DNA of 57,888 bases, from contig CAJUSD010000020.1 in assembly GCA_910589145.1 (NCBI GenBank), positions 1 to 57,888 on the forward strand. The letters run 5' to 3'. The notes below the pieces were generated by a model, which was not told where the DNA came from, did not search any database, and saw only the letters and a list, made by a program, of their open reading frames with translations. This document shows, piece after piece, positions 30,247 through 38,156 of this stretch. The stretch is from an uncultured Oscillospiraceae bacterium (GTDB lineage Bacteria; Bacillota; Clostridia; Oscillospirales; Ruminococcaceae). Numbering within the stretch: the first letter of the stretch is position 1; each line of letters starts with the position of its first letter. The translations under genes were made by a program, and so were the position numbers.

Positions 30247-31459
30247 AACAATGACCTATGAGGCGCTGCTGGAGGGGATGTTGGAAAAGGCTTTGGAGCG
30301 AAACGGGAACTTGGATACCCGCGAGGGCTCCATGGCTTGGTATGGTTCTGCGCCAGCAGCGGCAGAACTGCAAAATCTGTATATTTATTTAGATGCTGTC
30401 CTGCGGGAAACCTTTGCTGATACCGCGTCCCGATACTATTTGATGAAAAGGGCGGCAGAACGGGGGATGTCCCCCTATCCTGCGGCCTGTGCGGTGCGGC
30501 TGGGGGAGTTTACGCCGGTTACATTGAAACTGCCGGAAGGGACTCGTTTTTCCATTGAAACCGTCAACTACAAATCTGGAAAGCAGGAAGCCCCCGGAAA
30601 GTATCAGATGATTTGTGAAACCGCCGGGGAAATTGGTAACCGGCATTCTGGGGCGCTGGTCCCAGTGGAATATGTCCGGGGGCTGGAAACCGCTGCCCTG
30701 TCAGATATTTTGATACCAGGCGAGGAAGAGGAAGAAACGGAAGCTTTCCGCCAACGGTATCTGGACAGTTTGGATTCCCAGGCATTCGGGGGCAACGTTG
30801 CGGATTACAAGGCAAAAGTAAACGCCATTCCCGGCGTGGGCGGTGTAAAGGTATTCCGCGCTTGGAATGGCGGGATACACCCATCCCTTTTTCTGCCGCC
30901 GGATGGCTGGGAAAACAGCGCCCGTTCTGCGCCTCCGGAGACCAGAGCTTGGATGGAAACCGTTGCCAGTGCTGCGTCAGATGGCCTTTTGACCGTAGGC
31001 GGAACGGTGCGGCTGGTGATTATCGGCGCAGACTGGAAACCGCCGTCCCCCCTGCTCCTGGAATCTGTGCAGACTGCCGTTGACCCACAAGAAAACCATG
31101 GGGAGGGGCTGGGGCTTGCACCCATCGGCCATTTTGTAACCGTCCGCGGGGTGGAGGAGAAGAAAATATCGGTCACGCTTCACCTGACCTTGGAAAATCG
31201 ATATACCTTTGAGGATTTGAGGCCCTCCATAGGGGAGACAATAGACGGATATTTTCGGGAGCTTTCATCTGCATGGGCCGAACAGCCTTCCCAATCTTCT
31301 TTAATTGTACGGGTCAGCGCTTTAGAAATGCGGCTGCTGGTTCTGCCAGGAATCATTGACCTGGAAGACACCCTCATTGATGGACAGGGAAGAAACTTGG
31401 TATTGGGGGAAAATGAAATACCAGTAAGGGGGGAGATTATTGGACAGGAAAATACTTGA
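30239..31459 (+). CDS. Baseplate J/gp47-family protein (XkdT-like)
   Basis: A 406-residue baseplate wedge component. The N-terminus FETMTYEALLEGMLEKALER and NLDTREGSMAWYGSAPAAAE is typical of baseplate J-like proteins, and the central EEEETEAFRQRYLDSLDSQA, FGGNVADYKAKVNAIPGVGG block is a hallmark (NxxdYkxkalsvpGVggvkV). A long beta-rich C-terminus begins ITLHLTLENRYTFEDLRPSI-like. The unit contacts the DUF2313 protein encoded next (20-bp overlap). GTG start 30239. Confidence 0.92.
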   Translation: MFETMTYEALLEGMLEKALERNGNLDTREGSMAWYGSAPAAAELQNLYIYLDAVLRETFADTASRYYLMKRAAERGMSPYPAACAVRLGEFTPVTLKLPEGTRFSIETVNYKSGKQEAPGKYQMICETAGEIGNRHSGALVPVEYVRGLETAALSDILIPGEEEEETEAFRQRYLDSLDSQAFGGNVADYKAKVNAIPGVGGVKVFRAWNGGIHPSLFLPPDGWENSARSAPPETRAWMETVASAASDGLLTVGGTVRLVIIGADWKPPSPLLLESVQTAVDPQENHGEGLGLAPIGHFVTVRGVEEKKISVTLHLTLENRYTFEDLRPSIGETIDGYFRELSSAWAEQPSQSSLIVRVSALEMRLLVLPGIIDLEDTLIDGQGRNLVLGENEIPVRGEIIGQENT

Positions 31460-32147
31460 TTATCTGCCCCGGATTCTTCGGGAGGTACAGGAGGTGCTGG
31501 GATATGCCGACGGGCAGCAATGGGCCTTTGACCAGGCGTGGCGGTCTGCTGACAGGGTATTTACGAACCAGTTTATCCTGGATTCGGATGATTATGGCCT
31601 TTCCCGTTGGGAGAAGATGCTGAAAATCGTCCCCAGGGCAGAGGACACCCTGGAGATACGGCGCAACCGGATTCTGCTGCGGCTGCGGGAAAAACTGCCC
31701 TTTACCCTGCGGATGCTCCGGAAACATCTGGAGCTGCTCTGCGGGGAGGGGAAGTATTCGGCGGAAATCCCGCGGGCATCCTACCTGCTTACGGTGATAA
31801 TAGACCTTTCCGCCCAGGCTTACCTAGATGACGTGATGGAACTGCTGCTGCGGATGGTTCCAGCCAACCTGCTGTTTCAGCTGTATGTTTTGGGAACTGC
31901 GAATCCGGCGGAGGCTCAAATAGCCCCCATTTTGGCAGGCCAGGGAAGCTTCAGCCGGACAGGGACAGAAGAAACAGATATTTTATATTCTTTTGAAAAC
32001 AGGGAATCAATAACGGTATGTCCGCCGTTCTGGAACAGGGCATATACAGAAACCGTTGTCCAGCAGGCGGAGCTGACACCTGTATTCCGGGGCGTCTGGA
32101 AGGCGGGTGGGGCATATCATACCGAAAACCGATTGGAAAGAAGGTGA
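31440..32147 (+). CDS. DUF2313 / YmfQ-like baseplate protein (XkdU-like)
   Basis: A 235-residue protein (TTG start at 31440, MDRKILDYLPRILREVQEVL). The DUF2313 signature is visible: WRSADRVFTNQFILDSDDYG, LSRWEKMLKIVPRAEDTLEI, RRNRILLRLREKLPFTLRML, then LELLCGEGKYSAEIPRAS. The C-terminus from about 160 (GSFSRTGTEETDILYSFENR) is a small beta region without clear relatives. In PBSX-like tails this protein links baseplate J to the tail fibre. It ends 4 bp before the tail-fibre ATG. Confidence 0.88.
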   Translation: MDRKILDYLPRILREVQEVLGYADGQQWAFDQAWRSADRVFTNQFILDSDDYGLSRWEKMLKIVPRAEDTLEIRRNRILLRLREKLPFTLRMLRKHLELLCGEGKYSAEIPRASYLLTVIIDLSAQAYLDDVMELLLRMVPANLLFQLYVLGTANPAEAQIAPILAGQGSFSRTGTEETDILYSFENRESITVCPPFWNRAYTETVVQQAELTPVFRGVWKAGGAYHTENRLERR

Positions 32148-32151
32148 CAAT

Positions 32152-33138
32152 ATGGAATACCAGTTTATGATTACAACGGCAGGAAGAAAAATTTTGGCAG
32201 GTTTGCTGGCAGGGCAGACATTAAGCCTAACCAGGGTAATGGTAGGAAAAGGGAACGTTTCAAGTGTGGAAGAAATGGCCCGCCTTACTGACCTGGTGGA
32301 GCCGGTTGCCCCGGCAACCTCGACGGTTCCGGCAGTTGCGGAAGATGGGGAAAGCGTTTCCTTTTTGATAGAATACCGTTCCGATTTAAACGGCGGTTTG
32401 AAACAGGGGTTCTGGCTTTCGGAATTTGGCGTGTTCGCCAAAAGGCCGGAAAAACCAGACGAGGATGTTTTGATTTATTATGCCACTTTAGGGGATTTCC
32501 CCCAATATGTTTGTACATACAAAAACGGGGCGAACGACATCCGGCGGTATCCAGTAACCATTGCTATCGCCCTTGGTGCAGAGGTGGAAATCACCTATCC
32601 GGCCCAGTCTTTCATGACTGCCGAGGATGTTCAGGATGCCATCTCCCACGCGGGAAGCCTTGGAGGAGCCTACCGGATTGACAGTTTAGTAATACCATCT
32701 AAGGGCTGGACAAGCCTTGCGGAAGCAAAAGGGGATTATAAGTACCAATACGACCTTGCTGTTGAGGAAAGCAAGGAAACCCACTACCCGGAGGCTGCAT
32801 TGTCCATTGAGAGCCTATCCACAGCAGAAGTTTGCGGGCTGTGTCCGACCATCCAGGCATTGGATGGGAAGCTGAGGTTTTGGGCGAAAAGCCAGCCAAC
32901 GGCAGATATGACCGGGACATACGCCCTGTTTGCCCACGGGAAATATGCCGGAATGGACAGTGCAGGAGACGGGTACACCCTGCCGGCAGCAAGCCGGGAT
33001 ATTTTGGGAGGGGTGAAGGTAGGCGATGGACTGGAAGTAGCTGGAGACGGCAGACTGCGTGTTGTAGGCTTGTCTGAGGAAAGCATTGCCAGTGACGAAT
33101 CCATCCGGCAGATGGTGGAAGACAGTTTTAAAGGTTGA
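32152..33138 (+). CDS. Tail fibre protein with DUF3751-like N-terminus
   Basis: A 328-residue fibre or tail-fibre-associated protein. Residues 1-150 carry the attachment module seen in tail-collar and DUF3751 fibres: YQFMITTAGRKILAGLLAGQ, RVMVGKGNVSSVEEMARLTD, GGLKQGFWLSEFGVFAKRPE. The C-terminal half has short repeats of Gly/Thr-rich strands (GTYALFAHGKYAGMDSAGDG, YTLPAASRDILGGVKVGDGL) that end in a helical tail. ATG 32152 follows GAAGGTGAC; an upstream in-frame ATG at 32107 lies inside the XkdU gene. It is the first gene of the fibre cassette. Confidence 0.86.
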   Translation: MEYQFMITTAGRKILAGLLAGQTLSLTRVMVGKGNVSSVEEMARLTDLVEPVAPATSTVPAVAEDGESVSFLIEYRSDLNGGLKQGFWLSEFGVFAKRPEKPDEDVLIYYATLGDFPQYVCTYKNGANDIRRYPVTIAIALGAEVEITYPAQSFMTAEDVQDAISHAGSLGGAYRIDSLVIPSKGWTSLAEAKGDYKYQYDLAVEESKETHYPEAALSIESLSTAEVCGLCPTIQALDGKLRFWAKSQPTADMTGTYALFAHGKYAGMDSAGDGYTLPAASRDILGGVKVGDGLEVAGDGRLRVVGLSEESIASDESIRQMVEDSFKG

Positions 33139-33189
33139 TATTCCCCAAAAGGGGAAATCAAAATACATTATTTTAAGGAGGCCATAGCT
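33139..33189 (+). promoter_or_regulatory. Leader with hairpin, shared with another tail/lysis gene
   Basis: TTCCCC AAAA GGGGAA (33141-33156) forms a small hairpin, followed by TCAAAATACATTATTTTAAGGAGGCCATAGCTATGGCA up to the ATG at 33190. A near-copy occurs at 38157-38209. The 3' part holds a very strong AAGGAGG site. Confidence 0.6.
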
Positions 33190-33627
33190 ATGGCAGTAAA
33201 GAAATTCGCAACCCAGGAAAACATGCAGGCACTTGTCAATGAGCTGAAGAACCGCGTTGTGCATCAGGAGGAGGGCAAAGGTCTTTCCACCAATGACCTG
33301 ACAGCAGAACTGCTGGCAAAAATCAATGCCGCACAAAGTGCAGAGCAGGTGACAACCGCGATTGCGGAAGCAGTTGCAGGGGCAGACCATCTCCAGAGGA
33401 AAATTGTAGAAACCAAAGAAGAAATTGACTTGGAAGCAGCAAACGCAGACAGGTACATCTACCTTGTAAAGAATGGGGAAACCTATGATGAGTACATGGT
33501 GGTAGGCAGCAAGCTGGAAAAGGTTGGCGACTGGGCAATGGATTTGACAGGCTACATCAGAGAAGAAGACCTTCAAGAGCTGAGCAGCGAGGATATTGCG
33601 GGCTTATTTACAGACTGGAATGGATGA
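33190..33627 (+). CDS. Small tail-fibre-associated protein, 145 residues
   Basis: A helical protein (MAVKKFATQENMQALVNELK) with coiled-coil-like segments (KGLSTNDLTAELLAKINAAQ, SAEQVTTAIAEAVAGADHLQ) and a C-terminal strand region (DRYIYLVKNGETYDEYMVVG, KLEKVGDWAMDLTGYIREED). This build (helical linker and a YLVKNGETYDEY strand) is common in proteins between fibre genes in clostridial phages, and may be a fibre-assembly chaperone or a hinge. It has the copied leader with AAGGAGG. A hairpin follows (33652-33677). Confidence 0.72.
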   Translation: MAVKKFATQENMQALVNELKNRVVHQEEGKGLSTNDLTAELLAKINAAQSAEQVTTAIAEAVAGADHLQRKIVETKEEIDLEAANADRYIYLVKNGETYDEYMVVGSKLEKVGDWAMDLTGYIREEDLQELSSEDIAGLFTDWNG

Positions 33628-33651
33628 TCCTTCATGAATCGTTCAAAAGGA

Positions 33652-33677
33652 GGGGGCTGTCCATATGGACAGTCCCT
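33652..33677 (+). terminator. Hairpin before the repeat-containing tail fibre gene
   Basis: GGGGGCTGTCCAT pairs with ATGGACAGTCCC (about 33652-33664 and 33665-33677; one G.U pair), followed by TTTG. The centre is a palindrome, so the loop is made from unpaired central bases. Probably reduces read-through into the repeat fibre gene. Confidence 0.55.
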
Positions 33678-33710
33678 TTGCTATGAAAGGGGGAATTCAA
33701 TATTCTTAAA

Positions 33711-34898
33711 TTGACAAAAGAGGATATTAAGGAAATTATAGACGGTATTTGGAACCGGTTGGCCCCCAAGCTGGCGGGGAAGTCGGATAAAAACCACACC
33801 CATTCGGCGCAGACCGATATTACAGGCAATGCTGGTACGGCGATAAAGCTGAAAACAGCCCGAAAGATTGGGAACGCTTCTTTTGACGGTTCAGCGGATA
33901 TTACTTTGGCCCAGATGGGGGCGGCCGCTTCCGGGCATACACACAGCAATATGAAGGCTGCAACGGCTTCCGCCGCTGGTGCTGCTGGCCTTGTACCAGC
34001 TCCGGCAGCAGGGGCGCAGGGGAAGTACCTCCGGGGAGACGGGACCTGGCAGACCCCGCCGAATACGGTTTATACCCACCCCACCGCTGCGGGGAATAAG
34101 CATATTCCCGCCGGGGGAAGCTCTGGGCAAATTCTGCGCTGGTCTTCCGATGGGACTGCCGCCTGGGGTGCGGATAACAATACTACTTACGGAAATATGA
34201 AAGCGGCTACTGCTTCTGCTGCCGGTGGTGCTGGACTGGTTCCGGCTCCGGCAGCAGGGGCGCAGGCCAAATTCCTTCGCGCAGACGGCACTTGGCAGAA
34301 CCCACCCAATACCACTTATGGAAATATGGGAGCAGCAACGGCTTCCGCCGCAGGAAAGGCTGGTCTAGTACCTGCACCAGCGGCGGGGGCACAGAACAAA
34401 TTTCTTCGTGCAGATGGAACATGGCAGAATCCGCCGAATACGACTTACTCTGCCGCTACCCAGTCGGCAAATGGCCTGATGACTGCTGCTGACAAGAAAA
34501 AGCTGGACGGGATAGCGGCAAGCGCCAATAACTATTCCCATCCAACCAGCGCGGGTAACAAGCATATCCCCACAGGAGGGAGCGCAGGGAAGATTCTGAA
34601 ATGGAGTGCCAGCGGTACGGCAGTTTGGGGAGAGGAATCATTACCCATAACAGGCAGCATTACGCTGGCCAAAGCAAGCTGGGTCCAGGATACCACAACC
34701 AAGCTGTACAAGCAAACAAAAACCATCTCCGGCCTGACCGCCAAACACCGGGTAGACCTGGATATTGATTATGCGGTTGAAATGGACCTTCCGGCGGCGA
34801 TCCGCCCGATCAACAACAACGGGAGCTTTTATGCCATTACCGCCGAGCCGCCAACAAAGGATATCACAGCACAATATACTTTGATTTTAACCAAGTAA
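33711..34898 (+). CDS. Repeat-containing tail fibre protein
   Basis: A 395-residue fibre (TTG start at 33711). After a helical N-terminus (TKEDIKEIIDGIWNRLAPKL) come GHTHS metal-binding turns, then three copies of a 42-43-residue unit NMKAATASAAG-x-AGLVPAP followed by AAGAQxKFLRxDGTWQ, with two further looser copies of HPTAAGNKHIPAGGSSG. The last 80 residues (SITLAKASWVQDTTTKLYKQ, to QYTLILTK) are a tip module also found in the gene at 35761. HxH turns and trimer-type repeats indicate a receptor-binding fibre. The C-terminal module is likely the receptor-binding tip or trimer cap. Confidence 0.87.
   Translation: MTKEDIKEIIDGIWNRLAPKLAGKSDKNHTHSAQTDITGNAGTAIKLKTARKIGNASFDGSADITLAQMGAAASGHTHSNMKAATASAAGAAGLVPAPAAGAQGKYLRGDGTWQTPPNTVYTHPTAAGNKHIPAGGSSGQILRWSSDGTAAWGADNNTTYGNMKAATASAAGGAGLVPAPAAGAQAKFLRADGTWQNPPNTTYGNMGAATASAAGKAGLVPAPAAGAQNKFLRADGTWQNPPNTTYSAATQSANGLMTAADKKKLDGIAASANNYSHPTSAGNKHIPTGGSAGKILKWSASGTAVWGEESLPITGSITLAKASWVQDTTTKLYKQTKTISGLTAKHRVDLDIDYAVEMDLPAAIRPINNNGSFYAITAEPPTKDITAQYTLILTK
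33948..34449 (+). repeat. Three direct repeats coding for a fibre shaft unit
   Basis: Copies start near 33948, 34193 and 34322, each about 129 bp; the second and third are tandem and the first is separated by an interrupted HPTAAGNKHIPAGGSSG-type spacer. Each encodes ATASAAGxAGLVPAPAAGAQ and an LRxDGTWQ segment. Such repeats allow change in fibre length by recombination. Confidence 0.8.
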
Positions 34899-34954
34899 GG
34901 CAGCAGCGGGGAGGGCCTGGCTTGCTCTCCCTGCTGAATAGGAGGGAAAAAAGG

Positions 34955-35746
34955 TTGGTATTATTAGGACGAAAATTAGGGTTAGAGGGAATTGCAGGGG
35001 TAATCCCCAAAAGACCCGAAGCCTGGAAATGGTTTAAAACCTATACACAAGATGGAGAATTTACAGCATCAGAAAATATGTGGATAAGGCTGTATGTAAT
35101 TGGTAATGGCGGCAGAGGTGGCCGGGGCGGTATGGGTGTCAAAATCAGCAGCCATTATTGTTCACGAGGGGCAGGCGGAGGCGGTGGAGGAACACCAGGA
35201 TGTGCCATTCATGAAATATATTTAAAAAAGAATGAAACGATAACCATCAGCAAAACCCCGGAACGCTGGCAGGTACAGATAGGAGAAAATATCATTTATG
35301 CAACCCATGGGGGAAATGGCGATACCGCAGCTGGAAAAACAGAAGGAGCTGGAGGGAGTGGGGGCAGTGCAGTCGGAGGAAATGTCGGAAATTATAATGG
35401 ACATAGCGGAAATAACGGCATAGCTGGATTTGACGAATCATTGAGCGGTGGGGGATATGATGGGATGCCCGGCGGCGATGGCGGCGCAAGAGCTGTGGAA
35501 ATCAAATATATTGGAACCTCTGGGCGTGGCGGAAAAGGAGGCACATCAGGAACCAAGGAAGACTATTTTGGCAAACCGGGAGACGCTGGTTCCGGCCTTA
35601 GTGATTCCCAGGAAACACAATTGGGTGCAGCGGGTGGAGGAGGAGGCGGGATTGGCTGGTATGGTCAAAGTGACTTCGGGACATCCTCTGGTTTGGGAGG
35701 TTCTGGATATACTGGCGGAGTGGTAATAGAGACGGCATCCGTATAA
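34955..35746 (+). CDS. Glycine-rich tail fibre tip protein 1
   Basis: A 263-residue protein, TTG start at 34955 after AGGAGGG; the start gives MVLLGRKLGLEGIAG, matching the SVILGRKIGLE and SIILGKKIGLE starts of two later paralogues (a longer reading from 34922 lacks that match). After KWFKTYTQDGEFTASENMWI come three Gly-rich blocks (GGRGGRGGMG, RGAGGGGGGTPGC, GGGGGGIGWYG) and a final GYTGGVVIETASV tip strand. Gly-rich proteins with a VVIE end are adhesive fibre tips. No poly-G tract is present here (only GGGG), unlike the paralogues. Confidence 0.78.
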   Translation: MVLLGRKLGLEGIAGVIPKRPEAWKWFKTYTQDGEFTASENMWIRLYVIGNGGRGGRGGMGVKISSHYCSRGAGGGGGGTPGCAIHEIYLKKNETITISKTPERWQVQIGENIIYATHGGNGDTAAGKTEGAGGSGGSAVGGNVGNYNGHSGNNGIAGFDESLSGGGYDGMPGGDGGARAVEIKYIGTSGRGGKGGTSGTKEDYFGKPGDAGSGLSDSQETQLGAAGGGGGGIGWYGQSDFGTSSGLGGSGYTGGVVIETASV

Positions 35747-35760
35747 GGGGAGGGAAACAG

Positions 35761-36258
35761 ATGTATGGAAGTATAACAGTACCAGGAGGACTGGGTCTGC
35801 CATCCGGGGAGACGGTAGATAAGGAAATCCAGGACAAGCTGGCCCATGCCTTGGAGGGTCTGACAGTCAACATGAATATTTCCGGGAAGGCTCAAACAGC
35901 TCAAAGGCTGGCGGAGGCGATTACCCTGACCCTTTCGGGGGCAATATCGGGAAGCGTGTCTATGGATGGTTCAGGGAATATTACGATCCAGACGACCAAC
36001 AATCAGCTCCCTACTGTGGGAAATATTACGTTGACAGCAGCGGGATGGGTATCGGACGGGACAATGTACCGGCAGCCAGTAAATCTGCCGGGGCTGACCG
36101 CAAAGCACCAGGTTGATTTATACGCGGACTATGCAACAGAATCCAACCTTCCATCCGTAATCCAGCCCTGCAATGATAGCGGGAGCTTTTATGTGATAAC
36201 CAGCGAACCGCCGGAAACGGACATTACCGTCCAATACACAATGATACTGACAAAATAG
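35761..36258 (+). CDS. Short fibre protein with tip module
   Basis: A 165-residue protein from ATG 35761 after GGGGAGGG. The N-terminal part (MYGSITVPGGLGLPSGETVD, ALEGLTVNMNISGKAQTAQR) contains a helix and beta linker. Residues about 85-165 (VGNITLTAAGWVSDGTMYRQ, to YTMILTK) are clearly related to the C-terminal module of the fibre at 33711 (SITLAKASWV...QYTLILTK), so the tip module has been duplicated. It lies between two Gly-rich fibre genes; this alternation of module and Gly-rich protein suggests repeated cassettes. Confidence 0.77.
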   Translation: MYGSITVPGGLGLPSGETVDKEIQDKLAHALEGLTVNMNISGKAQTAQRLAEAITLTLSGAISGSVSMDGSGNITIQTTNNQLPTVGNITLTAAGWVSDGTMYRQPVNLPGLTAKHQVDLYADYATESNLPSVIQPCNDSGSFYVITSEPPETDITVQYTMILTK

Positions 36259-36270
36259 GGAGAAACCAGA

Positions 36271-37092
36271 ATGTCAATCATATTAGGAAAGAAAATAGGA
36301 TTGGAAAAACTGATAGGGGGGGGTAAAACGCCGCCTGAAAATTGGGAGTATCTGGTCCATCACCTGACAAACGAAGGAATATCGGAGTGGACGTTTACAG
36401 CGGAGCAGACAGGGTGGTACCGGTTTTATTTGGTGGGGCCCGGAGGAGCTGGGGGAGGAATTGGAGGAAGCGTGCAGACAGGTTACAACTATATCAATTT
36501 TCCCCCGTCAGGTGGCGGAGGAGGAGCCGGAGGGTACGGAGTCCATGACTGTTATCTGAAAGCGGGCAAAACCGTGGCGGTTACATTAGGTCCCCAGGGA
36601 GTAAGCGCCGCATTTGAAGAAGGAACGGTGTCCGTTACAGCGGGAGACAGCGGAGGTACAGCCTCGGGCAGTCCCGGCACGGGAGGCTCCGGGGGAAGTG
36701 CAGCTGGAAAGAATGTCTGCAATATAGAGGGGAGCGTTGGGAAATCGGGCGGAGGCAAGGTATACACCAGCTGGGACGGAAGCAGCTCCAGCCAAACCGT
36801 GTATGGAGCGGCAGGAGGTGTGGGCGGCATCGCAAGCGGTCATAAGTACTATACGCAGGCAGACGCCCCGGTCAGCGAGACCCTTGGCCGGGGCGGAGCA
36901 GGGGCCGGGAGATGGATAGGCTGGCACGAATATGATTCTGACACGGATAAATACAAGTATCTGGTCGGGACGCGTCCGGCGCCGGAAAGCGGGTCTCCGG
37001 GAGGAATTGTCATCGAAAAAGGTAGTGGGAGTACAGGAGGAGCCGCAGGCACAGGAGGTAAGGGAGGTGAAAAAGCCGCAGATATAAAATAA
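36271..37092 (+). CDS. Glycine-rich tail fibre tip protein 2 with poly-G tract
   Basis: A 273-residue paralogue of the proteins at 34955 and 37309 (starts SIILGKKIGLEKLIGGGKTP then PENWEYLVHHLTNEGISEWT). A tract of 8 G (36316-36323) encodes the GGG near residue 18. The shaft has Gly-rich stretches (GAGGGIGGSVQTGYNYINF, GGGGGAGGYG) and the end carries GGIVIEKGSGSTGGAAGTGG then KGGEKAADIK. The VIE segment is near the end, but Gly-rich sequence continues after the stop in other frames (37093-37295), so the gene may be shortened relative to its ancestor. Confidence 0.76.
   Translation: MSIILGKKIGLEKLIGGGKTPPENWEYLVHHLTNEGISEWTFTAEQTGWYRFYLVGPGGAGGGIGGSVQTGYNYINFPPSGGGGGAGGYGVHDCYLKAGKTVAVTLGPQGVSAAFEEGTVSVTAGDSGGTASGSPGTGGSGGSAAGKNVCNIEGSVGKSGGGKVYTSWDGSSSSQTVYGAAGGVGGIASGHKYYTQADAPVSETLGRGGAGAGRWIGWHEYDSDTDKYKYLVGTRPAPESGSPGGIVIEKGSGSTGGAAGTGGKGGEKAADIK
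36316..36323 (+). repeat. Poly-G tract (8 G) in fibre gene 2
   Basis: Eight G followed by TAAA inside codons ATA GGG GGG GGT AAA. In frame now; one extra G gives an immediate TAA and one fewer G shifts to a frame with a stop about 15 codons on. Confidence 0.85.
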
Positions 37093-37295
37093 CTTGGGCA
37101 AGGTGCGGCTGGGGGTACCAAGGGGAGTATGACAAACATTATGGAGGGTATCCCGGCAGCGGCAGATCCACAGGATATGATGCAGTCTTTGGAGCAGCCG
37201 GAGGCGGGGCAACCGGAGGGAAAGGATACAGTGCATCTGCAAAGGGCGGCGTGGGTTATGCAGGGGGAGTTGTAATAGAAGTTGTCCTTACATAA
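37093..37295 (+). pseudogene. Gly-rich fibre C-terminal remnant
   Basis: After the stop of fibre gene 2, the frame entered from TAC 37116 reads YQGEYDKHYGGYPGSGRSTG then YDAVFGAAGGGATGGKGYSA, SAKGGVGYAGGVVIEVVLT and stops at TAA 37293-37295. It has the tip signature GGVVIE and no start codon of its own. The zero frame just after the stop (LGQGAAGG) also looks Gly-rich. One missing G in GGGGG at 37111-37115, plus the TAA stop, would join them. It is probably a decayed C-terminus or the leftover of a swapped cassette. Confidence 0.68.
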
Positions 37296-37308
37296 AGGAG
37301 AGATAACA

Positions 37309-38148
37309 ATGTCAGTCATATTAGGCCGGAAAATTGGCCTTGAAAATCTATCGGGGGGGGGGGGTAAAACACCCCCAGAGGAATGGGCATATTTGGCCCA
37401 TAAAATAGATGGTGGGACCTGGGAATGGAACTGGCCCGCTCCAAAAAGCGGATGGTATAGTATCCACCTGATAGGGGACGGCGGAGGCGGAGGCAAAGGA
37501 GCTGACGCATACAGAGGAGGAGACCCTGCATATGCAGGAGCGGGCGGCGGAGGTGGCGGTCATGGTGCATATGCGATCCACCAGGTAAGGCTGAAATCCG
37601 GTGAAACCGTGAAATTTGTCCGTACTGAATCGGCCATTACTGCCACCATTGGAGAAGCTGTCATAACAGTGACCCATGGCGGAAGCGGAAAGGCTGGAAC
37701 CAAAGGACGCTCATCCTCCCCAGGTTCCGGCGGGGCAGGGGGAATAGCCAGCGGCGCGAATACCTTAAATCTAAATGGCGGGGCTGGAAACCTGGGGAAT
37801 TCTCCGGGGAAAATGAGTTACAGCGGAGGAAGCGTTGTGGCAAATGGTTCTAATATTTCCGCTTCTGGTGATGTGCCGGGAGGCTCTGGCGGCATTGCCG
37901 GAACGATTACGGCCCAAAAATACAGCAGCGGCAAGGCAGATACTTACACTGCATCTGCTCCTAACCTCGACCTTGGAAATGCTGGAACAGGAGGGATGGG
38001 CGGAGATGCAGGGTATACCACAAGCTGGAACCCCAATGCAGGCGACGAAGGGGAATCCAGCTATGTAATGAATTCCTACGCCTATACCGGAAAAGCGGGG
38101 CAGGCCGGGAAGACTGGCGGCGTGGTAATTGACTGCGCCGCTTCCTAG
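37309..38148 (+). CDS. Glycine-rich tail fibre tip protein 3 with 12-G tract
   Basis: A 279-residue paralogue (MSVILGRKIGLENLSGGGGK, then TPPEEWAYLAHKIDGGTWEW). ATG 37309 is preferred to 37282 because it matches the paralogues and follows GGAGAG. A 12-G tract (37353-37364) encodes GGGG near residue 16. Shaft Gly-rich stretches (GDGGGGGKGADAYRGGDP, AGAGGGGGGHGAYAIHQ) lead to a C-terminus AGTGGMGGDAGYTTSWNPNA and the tip GGVVIDCAAS. Expected to be a receptor-facing tip. A shift in the tract would abolish it. Confidence 0.8.
   Translation: MSVILGRKIGLENLSGGGGKTPPEEWAYLAHKIDGGTWEWNWPAPKSGWYSIHLIGDGGGGGKGADAYRGGDPAYAGAGGGGGGHGAYAIHQVRLKSGETVKFVRTESAITATIGEAVITVTHGGSGKAGTKGRSSSPGSGGAGGIASGANTLNLNGGAGNLGNSPGKMSYSGGSVVANGSNISASGDVPGGSGGIAGTITAQKYSSGKADTYTASAPNLDLGNAGTGGMGGDAGYTTSWNPNAGDEGESSYVMNSYAYTGKAGQAGKTGGVVIDCAAS
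37353..37364 (+). repeat. Poly-G tract (12 G) in fibre gene 3
   Basis: Twelve G in codons TCG GGG GGG GGG GGT AAA. In frame as given. A gain of one G makes an immediate TAA; a loss shifts to a frame ending about 18 codons later. Tracts of this length slip easily in replication. Confidence 0.9.
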
Positions 38149-38156
38149 TCAAGATT

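Noticed and set aside
33948..34449. CRISPR-like repeat array in the fibre gene
   Set aside because: The repeats are about 129 bp, in frame, and code for a fibre shaft unit; no short spacers of equal length and no cas genes are present.
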